From assembly GCF_020615385.1 (NCBI RefSeq), contig NZ_JAJAVB010000048.1, forward strand, positions 172,044-210,364: 38,321 nt of DNA, read 5' to 3'. Position numbers and translations under genes: made by a program. A model generated the notes under the pieces. That model was not told the DNA's origin and searched no databases. It saw only the letters and a program-made list of their open reading frames with translations. This document shows positions 1 to 8,571 of the stretch, one piece after another. Source of the stretch: Jiella soli. Its GTDB lineage: Bacteria; Pseudomonadota; Alphaproteobacteria; Rhizobiales; Rhizobiaceae. Position 1 is the stretch's first letter; the number at the start of each line of letters is the position of its first letter.

Positions 1-190
1 GCCGGGATCTTCCGGCGCGGCCGTTTTGCGTTCGCGGTCGACACCCCGCCGCGCTTCCCGAGGCATCGGAAGATCGGAAGTGTTGCAACGCACATGGTCT
101 TTCGCCCGCGGCGGGACCAGCCGAAACCTGCCGGCTCGCCTCTCCCTCCCGAATACGTTATAGCCGCGGCTCGATCGATAGGCCCTAGGA

Positions 191-3067
191 ATGGCAATGG
201 CTAAGGACGAGGTCGGCGCGGTCAGGACTTCCCCTGATGCTTCCCGAGACCCGAATACGCTCGAGATCGACCTGACCGGCATCGTGGACGCGGCCGAGCT
301 GGAGGCGAAGCTCGGGCAGATCGCGGCGGAGGATTCGGCCAAGGGAGCGTCCAACGCGGCCCGTGCCAAGGTGCTGGCGCTCCTGCGCGAGACCGTCCGG
401 GAAGGCCGCTTACGGATCGAGGCGCTGTTATCGAGCGACGGCAGCGGCCTCCTCTGTGCCCGCCGCCTGGCGACGCTGCAGGACGTTTTGATCCGCACGG
501 TGCACGACTTCGCCCACACCCACGTCTTCCAGTCCGCCAATCTATCGTCCGGCGAGCGCATGGCCATCGTCGCCGTGGGCGGCTACGGCCGGGGCACGCT
601 GGCGCCCGGCTCCGACATCGACCTCCTCTTCCTCCTGCCCTACAAGCAGACCGCGCTCGGCGAGCAGATCGTCGAATATCTGCTCTATCTCCTGTGGGAT
701 CTCGGCTTCAAGGTGGGCCACGCCTCCCGCTCGGTCGACGAGTGCATCAAGCTTTCGCGCGCCGACATGACGATCCGCACCTCGATCCTCGAGCGCTGGC
801 TGATCGCCGGCGATCCCGAGCTCTTCGCCGAGCTCGGCCGGCGCTTCGCCGACGAGGTCGTGGCCGGGACCAGCGAGGAATTCATTGCGGCAAAGCTTGC
901 CGAGCGTGCGGCCCGTCATTCCAAGACCGGCAACACCCGCTACCTGGTCGAGCCAAACGTCAAGGAGGGCAAGGGAGGCCTGCGCGACCTCAACACCCTC
1001 TTCTGGATCGCCAAATACCACTACCGCGTCGACACGACCGATGCGCTCGTCGAGGCCGGCGTGATCTCCAAGCGCGAGGAGCGGCTGTTCCACAAGGCGG
1101 AGGACTTTCTCTGGGCGGTCCGCTGCCACATGCATTTTGCGACCGGCAAGGCCGAGGAGCGGCTGTCCTTCGACCTGCAGCCGGAGATCGCCGAACGGCT
1201 CGGCTACAACACCCATCCGGGGCTGAAGGACGTCGAGCGCTTCATGAAGCACTATTTCCTGATCGCCAAGGACGTCGGCGATCTCACGCGCATTCTTTGT
1301 GCGGCGCTCGAGGAGGAACATGCCAAGCTGGCACCGGGTCTGCGCGGTTTCGTGCGCTCCCTGCGCAACCGCGCCAGGAAGATCCCTGGCACGCTCGACT
1401 TCCATATCGACAACAACCGCATCAACGTCTCCGGGCCGAACGTCTTCAAGGACGACCCGGTCAACCTGATCCGGATCTTCCGGCTGGCCGCTCTGCACGG
1501 GCTCGAATATCATCCGGACGCGCTGAAGCTGATCCGCCGCTCGCTCCGCCTCGTCAATGACGACCTGCGCGCCAATAGCGAAGCCAACAGCCTGTTCATC
1601 GACGTCCTGACCGACCGGTCGGACCCCGAATTCCACCTGCGCCGGATGAGCGAGGCCGGCGTCCTCGCTCGCTTCATCCCGGAATTCGGCAAGATCGTCG
1701 CGATGATGCAGTTCAACATGTATCATCACTACACGGTGGACGAGCACCTGTTGCGCTCGATCGGGACGCTCTCGCGCATCGAGCATGGCCAGCTCGCCGA
1801 GGGCCTGCCGCTGTCGACCGAGTTCATGCGCACGATCAAGGACCGTACGCCACTCTTCGTCGCGCTCCTGCTCCACGACATCGCCAAGGGGCGTCCGGTC
1901 GATCACTCCGTCGCCGGCGCCAAGATCGCCCGCCAGCTCTGCCCGCGGCTCGGGCTCGACGAGCGCGAGACCGAACTGGTGGCCTGGCTGGTCGAAGACC
2001 ACCTGGTCATGTCGATGACCGCCCAGCAGCGCGACATCAACGACCGCAAGACCATTCTCGACTTCGCCGAGAGGGTCCGCACGCTCGACCGGCTGAAGCT
2101 TCTGACGGTGCTGACGGCATGCGACATCATGGCAGTCGGTCCGGGCGTGTGGAACGGCTGGAAGGGCCAGCTTCTCAGAACGCTCTATCTCGAGACCGAG
2201 CCGACGCTGACGGGCGGCTTCACCCGCTCCAGCCGCCGCCAGCGCCTCGCCCAGGCACATGAGCGCCTGGCCGAACGCCTTTCGGATTGGCCGAAGTCGG
2301 AGCGCGACGCCTATCTCGACCTGCATTATCCGAACTATTTCCTGACGACGCCGCTCGAGGACCAGGTCCGCCATGCCGCCTTCGTGCGCGCGGCGAGCCC
2401 GAATCAGCCGCTCGCGACGCGGGTCGGCACCGACAGGTTCCGGGAGATCACCGAGATCATGGTGCTGGCGCCGGATCATCCGCGGCTGCTATCGTTGCTC
2501 GCCGGCGCCTGCGCAGGGGCGGGCGCCAACATCGCTGACGCCCAGATCTTCACCATGTCCGACGGGCGAGCGCTCGACGTCATGCTGCTCAATCGCGAAT
2601 TCGCCTCCGACGAGGACGAGATCCGCCGCGGCGAGCGCATCTGCGGCTACATTTCGAAGCTCCTCCAGGGCCGCGAGATCTCGGCCAATCTCATCTCCGC
2701 CCGCAAGCCGGGGCGCGGCCAGGCCCTGTTCACCCTGAAGCCGCGGGTGAAGGTCGACAACGATCTGTCGAACCAGTTTACCGTGATAGAGGTCGAGGGG
2801 CTCGATCGGCCGGGCCTCCTGTCCGACCTCACAAGGGCGATCTCCGACCTCAATCTCGACATCCGCTCGGCCCACATCTCCACCTATGGCGAGAAGGTCG
2901 TCGACGTCTTCTACGTCACCGATCTGATCGGCTCGAAGGTGACCAGCGAAAGTCGCGCCGAGCGGATCGAGGCGCGGCTGACGCGGGTCTTCGAACATCC
3001 CGAGGGGGAGGAGACCTCGTCCAGCGTCATGCCTTCCGCCAAGGCCTTCGGCATCGCCTATCGATGA
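191..3067 (+). CDS. glnD: Bifunctional [protein-PII] uridylyltransferase/uridylyl-removing enzyme GlnD
   Basis: GlnD is the nitrogen sensor that uridylylates PII proteins when glutamine is low and removes UMP when glutamine is high, setting glutamine synthetase and Ntr activity. At 958 aa it is full length for alphaproteobacteria. Visible in order: a nucleotidyltransferase domain with GGYGRG (residues 130-135) and the metal-binding SDID pair (D142, D144); a central PII-uridylyltransferase region; an HD phosphohydrolase domain with LLHDIAKG (H562, D563); and two C-terminal ACT domains (about 752-825 and 865-945) that bind glutamine. The start is ambiguous: AGGA at 187-190 touches the ATG at 191 but sits 6 nt before a second in-frame ATG at 197, so 197 is the likelier start. 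The stop overlaps murJ by 4 nt (ATGA). The 190 bases upstream contain no gene I can assign. Confidence 0.97.
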   Translation: MAMAKDEVGAVRTSPDASRDPNTLEIDLTGIVDAAELEAKLGQIAAEDSAKGASNAARAKVLALLRETVREGRLRIEALLSSDGSGLLCARRLATLQDVLIRTVHDFAHTHVFQSANLSSGERMAIVAVGGYGRGTLAPGSDIDLLFLLPYKQTALGEQIVEYLLYLLWDLGFKVGHASRSVDECIKLSRADMTIRTSILERWLIAGDPELFAELGRRFADEVVAGTSEEFIAAKLAERAARHSKTGNTRYLVEPNVKEGKGGLRDLNTLFWIAKYHYRVDTTDALVEAGVISKREERLFHKAEDFLWAVRCHMHFATGKAEERLSFDLQPEIAERLGYNTHPGLKDVERFMKHYFLIAKDVGDLTRILCAALEEEHAKLAPGLRGFVRSLRNRARKIPGTLDFHIDNNRINVSGPNVFKDDPVNLIRIFRLAALHGLEYHPDALKLIRRSLRLVNDDLRANSEANSLFIDVLTDRSDPEFHLRRMSEAGVLARFIPEFGKIVAMMQFNMYHHYTVDEHLLRSIGTLSRIEHGQLAEGLPLSTEFMRTIKDRTPLFVALLLHDIAKGRPVDHSVAGAKIARQLCPRLGLDERETELVAWLVEDHLVMSMTAQQRDINDRKTILDFAERVRTLDRLKLLTVLTACDIMAVGPGVWNGWKGQLLRTLYLETEPTLTGGFTRSSRRQRLAQAHERLAERLSDWPKSERDAYLDLHYPNYFLTTPLEDQVRHAAFVRAASPNQPLATRVGTDRFREITEIMVLAPDHPRLLSLLAGACAGAGANIADAQIFTMSDGRALDVMLLNREFASDEDEIRRGERICGYISKLLQGREISANLISARKPGRGQALFTLKPRVKVDNDLSNQFTVIEVEGLDRPGLLSDLTRAISDLNLDIRSAHISTYGEKVVDVFYVTDLIGSKVTSESRAERIEARLTRVFEHPEGEETSSSVMPSAKAFGIAYR

Positions 3068-4689
3068 GTCTCGTCAAGAAGTTCGCGACCGTCGGCGGCG
3101 CGACCCTCGTTTCCCGCTTCTTCGGCTTCTTCCGCGAGATGCTGATGGCCTCGGCGCTCGGCGTCGGGCCGGTGGCGGACGCCTTCAACCTCGCCTTCCG
3201 CTTTCCCAACCTCTTCCGGAGGCTGTTCGCCGAGGGCGCCTTCAACGCGGCCTTCATTCCCCTGTTCTCGCGGGCGCTGGAAGAGGACGGCGAAGAGGGC
3301 GCGCGGCGTTTCGCCAACGAGATCTTCTCGACGCTCTTCACGGTCCTGACGATGCTGACCGTGCTCGCGATGATCTTCATGCCTTTCCTGGTCCAGACGA
3401 TCATCGCGCCGGGCCTGTCGGTCTGCATCGACGATCCCGCCGCGGGCGGCAACGTCATCTCCTGCGCCGAGCGCTACGAGATCACCGTGATGTTCTCGCG
3501 CATCATGTTTCCCTATCTCGCCTGCATGTCGCTGATGGCGATGGTCTGCGGCATCCTCAATGCCTTCCGGCGCTTCTTCGCGGCGGCCGCGGCGCCGACG
3601 CTCCTCAACTTCATCCTGATCGGCGTCATCGGCTGGTGTCTGCATGCCAATGCCGACAAGCAGACCATCGGCTTCCTGATGAGCTGGGGCGTCCTCGCCG
3701 CGGGCGCCGCCCAACTCGCCATGGTCACAATCGCCATGCGCATGGCGGGCTTCGCCGTCTCCTTGAGGCGCCCGCGCTGGACCAAGGGGCTGAAGCGGCT
3801 CCTGGTTCTCGCCGGGCCCGCGGCGCTGATCGGCGGCATCACCCAGATCAACCTCTTCGTCGGCCAGGCGATCGCCTCCTTCAAGCCGGGGGCGGTGTCG
3901 ATCCTGCAATATGCCGACCGGCCCTATCAGCTCCCGCTCGGCATGGTCGGCGTGGCGATCGGCGTCGTGCTCCTGCCGGAACTCTCCCGGGCGCTGAAGG
4001 CGGGCCATCTGCGCGAGGCTCAGCACACGCAGAACAGGTCGCTCGAATTCGCGCTGTTCCTGACCCTTCCGGCGGCGATCGCGCTGTTCCTGATCCCCGA
4101 GCCGATCATCCGGGTGATCTACGAGCGCGGCCAGTTCGACCCGTCCGCCACCCCGGCCGTCGCCGCCGTCCTCGGCCTCTACGCCCTCGGCCTGCCGGCC
4201 TTCGTGATGATCAAGGTATTCTCGCCGGGCTTCTTCGCCAGGGAGGACACCAAGACGCCGATGGTCGCCACGCTGATCTCGGCCGGCTCGAACATCGTCC
4301 TGTCGCTCGGCCTCTTCTACGTCATGGCCGAACAGGGGATCGCGCTCGCCACCACCATCGCCGGCTGGCTGAACGCCGGCCTCCTCTTCGCCGGGCTCTA
4401 TCGACGGGGCCTGTGGGAGATCGACGGCGCGCTCCTGAAGCGGTCCGCGCTCGTGCTTCTGTGCTCGATCCTGATGGGCGCCGTCCTGGTCTTCGAACTC
4501 TTCTGGTTCCGCGACTGGCTCCTGCCGCACACGGCGCTTCTGGTTCAGGTCGCGGCGCTGGCGATCATGGTCGCCTCGGCGATGGCGGTCTATTTCGTCC
4601 TCGCCTTTGCGACCGGCGCGGCCGACCGCAGCCTGGTCATGGCGATGCTGAAGCGCCGGCGCGCCAAGCCCAGGGGACCGGGAGCGTGA
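3064..4689 (+). CDS. murJ: Lipid II flippase MurJ (MviN)
   Basis: MurJ is an inner-membrane flippase of the MOP exporter superfamily that moves lipid II to the periplasm for peptidoglycan synthesis. The 541-aa product is hydrophobic throughout, consistent with about 14 transmembrane helices. The N-terminus (ATLVSRFFGFFREMLMASALG, then ADAFNLAFRFPNLFRRLFAEGAF split over residues about 14-60) is the MurJ signature with its conserved arginines, and the 'ADRPYQLPLGMVGVAIG' stretch near residue 285 is also typical of the family. The start ATG overlaps the glnD stop as ATGA, so translation is probably coupled. The glnD-murJ-trpS order is usual in Hyphomicrobiales. The C-terminal tail is basic (KRRRAKPRG). 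Confidence 0.96.
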   Translation: MSLVKKFATVGGATLVSRFFGFFREMLMASALGVGPVADAFNLAFRFPNLFRRLFAEGAFNAAFIPLFSRALEEDGEEGARRFANEIFSTLFTVLTMLTVLAMIFMPFLVQTIIAPGLSVCIDDPAAGGNVISCAERYEITVMFSRIMFPYLACMSLMAMVCGILNAFRRFFAAAAAPTLLNFILIGVIGWCLHANADKQTIGFLMSWGVLAAGAAQLAMVTIAMRMAGFAVSLRRPRWTKGLKRLLVLAGPAALIGGITQINLFVGQAIASFKPGAVSILQYADRPYQLPLGMVGVAIGVVLLPELSRALKAGHLREAQHTQNRSLEFALFLTLPAAIALFLIPEPIIRVIYERGQFDPSATPAVAAVLGLYALGLPAFVMIKVFSPGFFAREDTKTPMVATLISAGSNIVLSLGLFYVMAEQGIALATTIAGWLNAGLLFAGLYRRGLWEIDGALLKRSALVLLCSILMGAVLVFELFWFRDWLLPHTALLVQVAALAIMVASAMAVYFVLAFATGAADRSLVMAMLKRRRAKPRGPGA

Positions 4690-4788
4690 TCGAAAAGGCT
4701 GCTTCGTCCCCGGCTTGATCGCCGGCCCGCCCTCCGCCATAACCCGCCGCGAAATCACCCTGCCTGTCAGTCCCTTGGAGCCGTCGCC

Positions 4789-5865
4789 ATGAGCGCCATT
4801 TCCCCCCGCGTCTTTTCCGGCGTGCAGCCGACGGGCAATCTGCATCTCGGCAACTATCTCGGTGCGATCCGGAAGTTCGTCGCCCTGCAGGAGAGCCATG
4901 ACTGCATCTACTGCGTCGTTGATCTCCATTCGATCACGGCGCAGCTCGTGCACGAGGACCTGCCCGGCCAGACCCGCTCGATCACCGCGGCGTTTCTCGC
5001 CGCCGGCATCGATCCGAAGCGTCACATCGTCTTCAACCAGAGCCGGGTCTCCGGCCATGCCGAACTCGCCTGGGTGTTCAACTGCGTCGCCCGTATCGGC
5101 TGGATGAACCGCATGACCCAGTTCAAGGAGAAGGCCGGCAAGGACCGCGAGAACGCCTCGCTGGGGCTTTTGGCCTATCCAAGCCTGATGGCCGCGGACA
5201 TTCTCCTCTACCGGGCGACCCATGTGCCGGTCGGCGACGACCAGAAGCAGCATCTGGAGCTGACCCGCGACATCGCGGCGAAGTTCAACAACGACTTCTC
5301 GGACAAGATCGCGGCGGCCGGCCTCGGCACGCCGATCCCGATGGGCCAAGGGGGCGAAGAGCAGACGGTAAGCGGCTATTTCCCGCTCACCGAGCCGCTG
5401 ATCGAGGGGCCGGCGACGCGGGTGATGAGCCTGAAGGACGGATCGAAGAAGATGTCGAAGTCGGACCCGTCCGACCTGTCGCGCATCAATCTCACCGACG
5501 ATCCCGACGCGATCGCCAGGAAGATCCGCAAGGCGAGGACCGATCCCGATGCGCTGCCCTCCGAGGTCGCGGGTCTTTCGGGACGGCCCGAGGCGGACAA
5601 TCTCGTCGGCATCTTCGCCGCGCTCGCCGAACGGGCGAAGACGGACGTCCTCTCCGAATTCGGCGGCCGGCAGTTCTCCGAGTTCAAGCCGGCGCTCGCC
5701 GATCTCGCCGTCGACGTGCTTTCGCCGGTCACCTCCGAGATGCGCCGCCTGATCGACGATCCCGGCCATATCGACGCCGTCCTGAGGGATGGCGGTGAGC
5801 GCGCCAGTGCGATCGCCGAAGCGACCATGAAGGACGTCAAGCGGATCGTCGGATTCCTGGACTGA
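4789..5865 (+). CDS. trpS: Tryptophanyl-tRNA synthetase
   Basis: Class I aminoacyl-tRNA synthetase that charges tRNA-Trp in the cytoplasm. The 358-aa product has the HIGH-type ATP motif as PTGNLHLGN (residues about 14-22) and the KMSKS loop as [10 protein letters not shown] (about 219-228), in the expected order for the TrpRS/TyrRS subclass. [21 protein letters not shown] in the middle (about 133-153, shown in part by ADILLY and VGDDQ) is a typical TrpRS tryptophan/ATP pocket segment. The length suits alphaproteobacterial TrpRS, slightly longer than the E. coli enzyme. A 99-bp gap separates it from murJ, and a strong terminator hairpin follows at 5931-5964. Confidence 0.97.
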   Translation: MSAISPRVFSGVQPTGNLHLGNYLGAIRKFVALQESHDCIYCVVDLHSITAQLVHEDLPGQTRSITAAFLAAGIDPKRHIVFNQSRVSGHAELAWVFNCVARIGWMNRMTQFKEKAGKDRENASLGLLAYPSLMAADILLYRATHVPVGDDQKQHLELTRDIAAKFNNDFSDKIAAAGLGTPIPMGQGGEEQTVSGYFPLTEPLIEGPATRVMSLKDGSKKMSKSDPSDLSRINLTDDPDAIARKIRKARTDPDALPSEVAGLSGRPEADNLVGIFAALAERAKTDVLSEFGGRQFSEFKPALADLAVDVLSPVTSEMRRLIDDPGHIDAVLRDGGERASAIAEATMKDVKRIVGFLD

Positions 5866-5930
5866 GCGGCCGGGAGCGGCGCCTCGCTCTAAAAGCGCTG
5901 CTTCGCCGACCCAATCAGGCCGACCCAACC

Positions 5931-5964
5931 AGGAAGGCCGCGACATGCCGCGGCCTTCCTTGTC
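5931..5964 (+). terminator. Intrinsic terminator between convergent trpS and the small minus-strand gene
   Basis: AGGAAGGCCGCG (5931-5942) pairs perfectly over 12 bp with CGCGGCCTTCCT (5949-5960) around the 6-nt loop ACATGC. The T-rich TTGTCTTT follows on the plus strand. It lies 65 bp after the trpS stop and 28 bp before the end of the convergent gene. It fits trpS termination best. The minus-strand side lacks a U tract, so bidirectional use is less certain. Confidence 0.8.
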
Positions 5965-5988
5965 TTTGCGACGAGCGGAAAGCCGCCG

Positions 5989-6201
5989 TCAGTCCTCCTC
6001 GTCCTCATCATCGACTTCGTCCGCGTCCTCCGTTTCGGACAGGTAGTCGTCCAGCATGTCGGCGAGGACGTCGAGCTGGTCGCGCGTCACCGAGAGTTCC
6101 AGCGTCTCGCCGCCGTCGTCCTCGATATGAAGCCGCGCTCCACGGCCGTTCTCGGCTGGTGTCAGCTGAAACTGGGCGAGCGTCTTCGTCTGGTCTGCCA
6201 T
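5989..6201 (-). CDS. Small acidic-tailed protein of unknown function (70 aa)
   Basis: A 70-aa protein beginning MADQTKTLAQ and ending in a very acidic tail (residues 56-70 are mostly D and E). The middle, LHIEDDGGETLELSVTRDQLDVLADMLDDYL, reads as a short beta hairpin followed by an amphipathic helix. The start at 6201 is well supported: on the minus strand GGAG lies 6 nt upstream of the ATG. Longer in-frame extensions have no such site and read like non-coding GC-rich sequence. It is convergent with trpS and divergent from the universal stress protein gene. I do not recognise a named family. The acidic tail suggests binding to a basic protein or nucleic-acid-binding partner, but that is inference. 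Confidence 0.72.
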   Translation of the reverse strand: MADQTKTLAQFQLTPAENGRGARLHIEDDGGETLELSVTRDQLDVLADMLDDYLSETEDADEVDDEDEED

Positions 6202-6412
6202 GATTGTCTCCTTGATCGAGCTTCGACAACGAGGATCGGTCCGGTTGGCTCCGCAGACATGAGCGGGACAAGCAAATTCTTTGCTCGGGGCCGCTGCGCC
6301 GCCGCAAGCGCGGTTTGCGCGCGCTGCCGAAAGGCCGCACGGCCCGGTCGTGCCCGCCGGTGGCCGCTTCCAATGCCTTGCCGATCGTCGCCGCCCCTGC
6401 CATCTTGCGGCC

Positions 6413-6904
6413 ATGGTTTCCAAACGCATTGGCCGGGACGCCGGCGGCAAGCGCAAGTTCCTGGCCATCATCGACGAGACGCCCGAGTGCTCGCGCGCCG
6501 CGTCCTATGCGGCGCATCGCGCCAAGGCGAGCGGCGGCGGGGCGGTTCTGCTCTACGTGATCGAGCCCGGTGACTTCCAGCACTGGCTGGGCGTCGAGAA
6601 GATCATGCGCGCCGAGGCGGAGGAGGAGGCCGAATCGCGGCTCGCCAAGGTCGCCGAGGAACTGCGCGAAAGCGTCGGCATCGAGCCCGAGACGGCCGTG
6701 CGCGAGGGCAAGATCATCGAGGAGATCCACAAGCTGATCGAGGCGGACCGCGAAATCGCGATCCTCGTGCTCGCCTCCGGCGAGGCCTCGGAAGGGCCGG
6801 GGCCGCTGGTCTCCTCGGTCGCGGGCAAGGGGGCGGCCTTCCCGATCCCGGTGACCATCGTTCCCGCTACGTTGACGGACGAGGACATCGTCAGCCTCTG
6901 TTGA
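6413..6904 (+). CDS. Universal stress protein, UspA family
   Basis: A 163-aa single-domain protein with the UspA alpha/beta fold pattern: strand KFLAIIDETPECSRAASYAA at the N-terminus (about 14-33), strand GAVLLYVIE (about 45-53), a long charged helix (MRAEAEEEAESRLAKVAEEL), strand/helix REGKIIEEIHKLIEADREIAILVLASG, and a C-terminal FPIPVTIVPATL strand. The usual ATP-binding G-2x-G-9x-G-S/T motif is not cleanly present (ASGEASEGPGPLVSSVAG is only a partial match), so nucleotide binding is uncertain. The ATG at 6413 is chosen because the fold starts just after it. Upstream in-frame sequence to 6281 looks non-coding. The ribosome binding site is weak. A usp gene between trpS and the nfu gene is usual in Hyphomicrobiales. 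Confidence 0.88.
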   Translation: MVSKRIGRDAGGKRKFLAIIDETPECSRAASYAAHRAKASGGGAVLLYVIEPGDFQHWLGVEKIMRAEAEEEAESRLAKVAEELRESVGIEPETAVREGKIIEEIHKLIEADREIAILVLASGEASEGPGPLVSSVAGKGAAFPIPVTIVPATLTDEDIVSLC

Positions 6905-7007
6905 TCGCGCCCTCAAGGGCTTATGTTGGTGAAAAGGGTGGCGACGCGATGCGTCCGGCCGCCTCGAACGATTTTCCGGCGGCGCGAGCCGCGAAAGGTT
7001 GCAGGCG

Positions 7008-7583
7008 ATGTTCATTCAGACCGAAGTCACTCCGAATCCGGCAACGCTGAAATTCCTCCCGGGCCGTGTCGTCCTGGACGAGGGAACGGCGGAGTTCACC
7101 TCCGAGGCCGATGCCGAGGCGCGCTCGCCGCTCGCGGCCAAGCTGATGGCGATTCCGGAAGTCTCCGGCGTCTTCTTCGGCTTCGACTTCGTCACCGTCA
7201 CCAAGGATTCCGGCGACTGGCAGCACCTGAAGCCGGCGATCCTGGCCGGGCTGATGGAGCATTTCCTCTCCGACGCGCCGGTCATGGCGCCCGGCGGCAG
7301 CGCCGAACCGGCCTCCGCGGGCGAGGAGTTCTACGAGGAGGGCGACGCCAATCTCGTCGCCACGATCAAGGAGCTTCTCGACACGCGGGTGCGCCCGGCA
7401 GTCGCCCAGGACGGCGGCGACATCACCTTCCGCGGCTATCGGGAAGGCACCGTCTATCTCAACATGCGCGGCTCCTGTGCCGGCTGCCCGTCCTCGACCG
7501 CGACACTGAAGCACGGCATCGAGAACCTCCTGCGCCATTTCGTGCCGGAAGTGGAATCTGTCGAGGCGATGGAAGCGGCGTGA
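7008..7583 (+). CDS. NifU/Nfu-family Fe-S cluster carrier protein
   Basis: A 191-aa scaffold/carrier that delivers Fe-S clusters to apoproteins in the cytosol. The N-terminal Nfu_N domain begins FIQTEVTPNPATLKFLPG (about 2-19) and contains EVSGVFFGFDFVTVTK. The C-terminal NifU domain begins near residue 115 (VRPAVAQDGGDITF) and carries the cluster-ligating CxxC as C157-A-G-C160, within MRGSCAGCPSSTATLKHGIENLL. Both domains are intact. The ATG at 7008 is preferred, with AAAGG at 6994-6998; a TTG at 6999 would add only three residues. Confidence 0.94.
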   Translation: MFIQTEVTPNPATLKFLPGRVVLDEGTAEFTSEADAEARSPLAAKLMAIPEVSGVFFGFDFVTVTKDSGDWQHLKPAILAGLMEHFLSDAPVMAPGGSAEPASAGEEFYEEGDANLVATIKELLDTRVRPAVAQDGGDITFRGYREGTVYLNMRGSCAGCPSSTATLKHGIENLLRHFVPEVESVEAMEAA

Positions 7584-7625
7584 TCCTGGCGGCAGGCGCG
7601 ATGCTGCCCTGACCTTCTTGAGGCG

Positions 7626-7697
7626 GTCATCCTCGGGCGCTGTCCCGAGGATTCCGGGAGACGTTCGGATTCATGCGGGATCAGGCCCGGATGTGAC
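7626..7697. repeat. REP-like extragenic palindromic element
   Basis: A 72-bp intergenic segment between nfu and tsaB that begins GTCATCCTCGGG and ends GGCCCGGATGTGAC, so its two ends are imperfect inverted copies (GTCATCCTCGGGC against GTCACATCCGGGCC). Inside, ATCCTCGGG (7629-7637) and CCCGAGGAT (7644-7652) form a perfect 9-bp hairpin with a 6-nt loop. The wording closely resembles abundant dispersed palindromic repeats in rhizobial genomes. That comparison is from memory, and no second full copy is present in this window. Confidence 0.6.
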
Positions 7698-7771
7698 AGC
7701 GTTTGGGTCGAGGCGCCTCCAAGACATTTGTCCGCCCAGACCTTTCTGATCCGCCGAGACGGACCCGTCCG

Positions 7772-8473
7772 ATGCCCGACCTTCTCCTTGCCATCGACAC
7801 CGCCTTCGAGCGCTGCTCGGCCGGCATTCTCGACCTCGATACCGGGAAGATGCGCGCGCGCGCCGAGCCGGAGATCGGCAAGGGCCATGCCGAGCAGCTG
7901 ATGGGGATCGTCGAGACGGTGCTCGCCGAGGCGGGGGCGGGCTATGCGGACCTTCGCCGGATCGGCGTCGCGGCCGGGCCTGGCTCATTCACCGGCATCC
8001 GCGTTGGGGTCGCGGCTGCCCGCGGGCTGGCGCTCGCGCTCGACATTCCCGCTATCGGCATCGACACGCTCGAGGCGCTCGCCGCGTCGCATCTGGGCGG
8101 CGACAGGCCAATTCTCTCCGTTCTCGATGCCCGGCGCGGCGAACTCTATGCCGAGCTCTTCCATAGCTCGGGAATCAGCTTCGCCGGCCCGGCGGCGGTG
8201 GAGCCCGGCGCCCTTGCCGGCTTCGTCGCGCCCATCGGCGAAGGGCCCCTCGACCTGGTCGGGACGGGGGCGGGCATTGCCGGGGGCGCCCTCGGCGAGC
8301 GGGCGGGCAAAATCCTGTCGGAGGCGAGTGTGATCGACATCGAGATCCTGGCGCGGCTTGCGGCCCTTCAGGAGCCGGACGGGCCGCCGGCGCCGATCTA
8401 TCTGCGCGGGGCCGATGCCAAGCCCGCTTCCGCCGCGCGCGGCCTGTTTGCAGCCTCGGAAAGCATTCTCTAA
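7772..8473 (+). CDS. tsaB: tRNA threonylcarbamoyladenosine biosynthesis protein TsaB
   Basis: TsaB (YeaZ) is the non-catalytic partner of TsaD in the complex that installs t6A37 on ANN-decoding tRNAs. The 233-aa product has the ASKHA-fold N-terminus (LLLAIDTAFERCSAGIL), the helix KGHAEQLMGIVETVLAEAG, and the TsaB signature GVAAGPGSFTGIRVGVAAARGLA (about 59-81). A conserved VLDARRGELYAELF strand follows. The ATG at 7772 starts exactly at the family N-terminus; an upstream in-frame TTG at 7703 would add 23 unrelated residues and run into the intergenic region. rimI follows after 98 bp, a frequent bacterial pairing. Confidence 0.93.
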   Translation: MPDLLLAIDTAFERCSAGILDLDTGKMRARAEPEIGKGHAEQLMGIVETVLAEAGAGYADLRRIGVAAGPGSFTGIRVGVAAARGLALALDIPAIGIDTLEALAASHLGGDRPILSVLDARRGELYAELFHSSGISFAGPAAVEPGALAGFVAPIGEGPLDLVGTGAGIAGGALGERAGKILSEASVIDIEILARLAALQEPDGPPAPIYLRGADAKPASAARGLFAASESIL

Positions 8474-8571
8474 TCCCATGCCGTTTAGGTTAGACTGCCC
8501 GCTCGTAGCGAGCGGCGGCCGGCGGCGAATGCTCTGCCCGGCGCGAGGACAAGGGGGCGCCAAGGGAGGGG

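Noticed and set aside
542-2479. Long open frame on the minus strand antisense to glnD (about 645 codons).
   Set aside because: Shadow frame caused by GC-rich codon bias in glnD; no recognisable domains, whereas the plus frame encodes a complete GlnD.
3058-5946. Very long minus-strand open frame antisense to murJ and trpS (about 960 codons).
   Set aside because: The product is Arg/Asp/Gly/Glu-rich without domain patterns and spans two real genes and their spacer.
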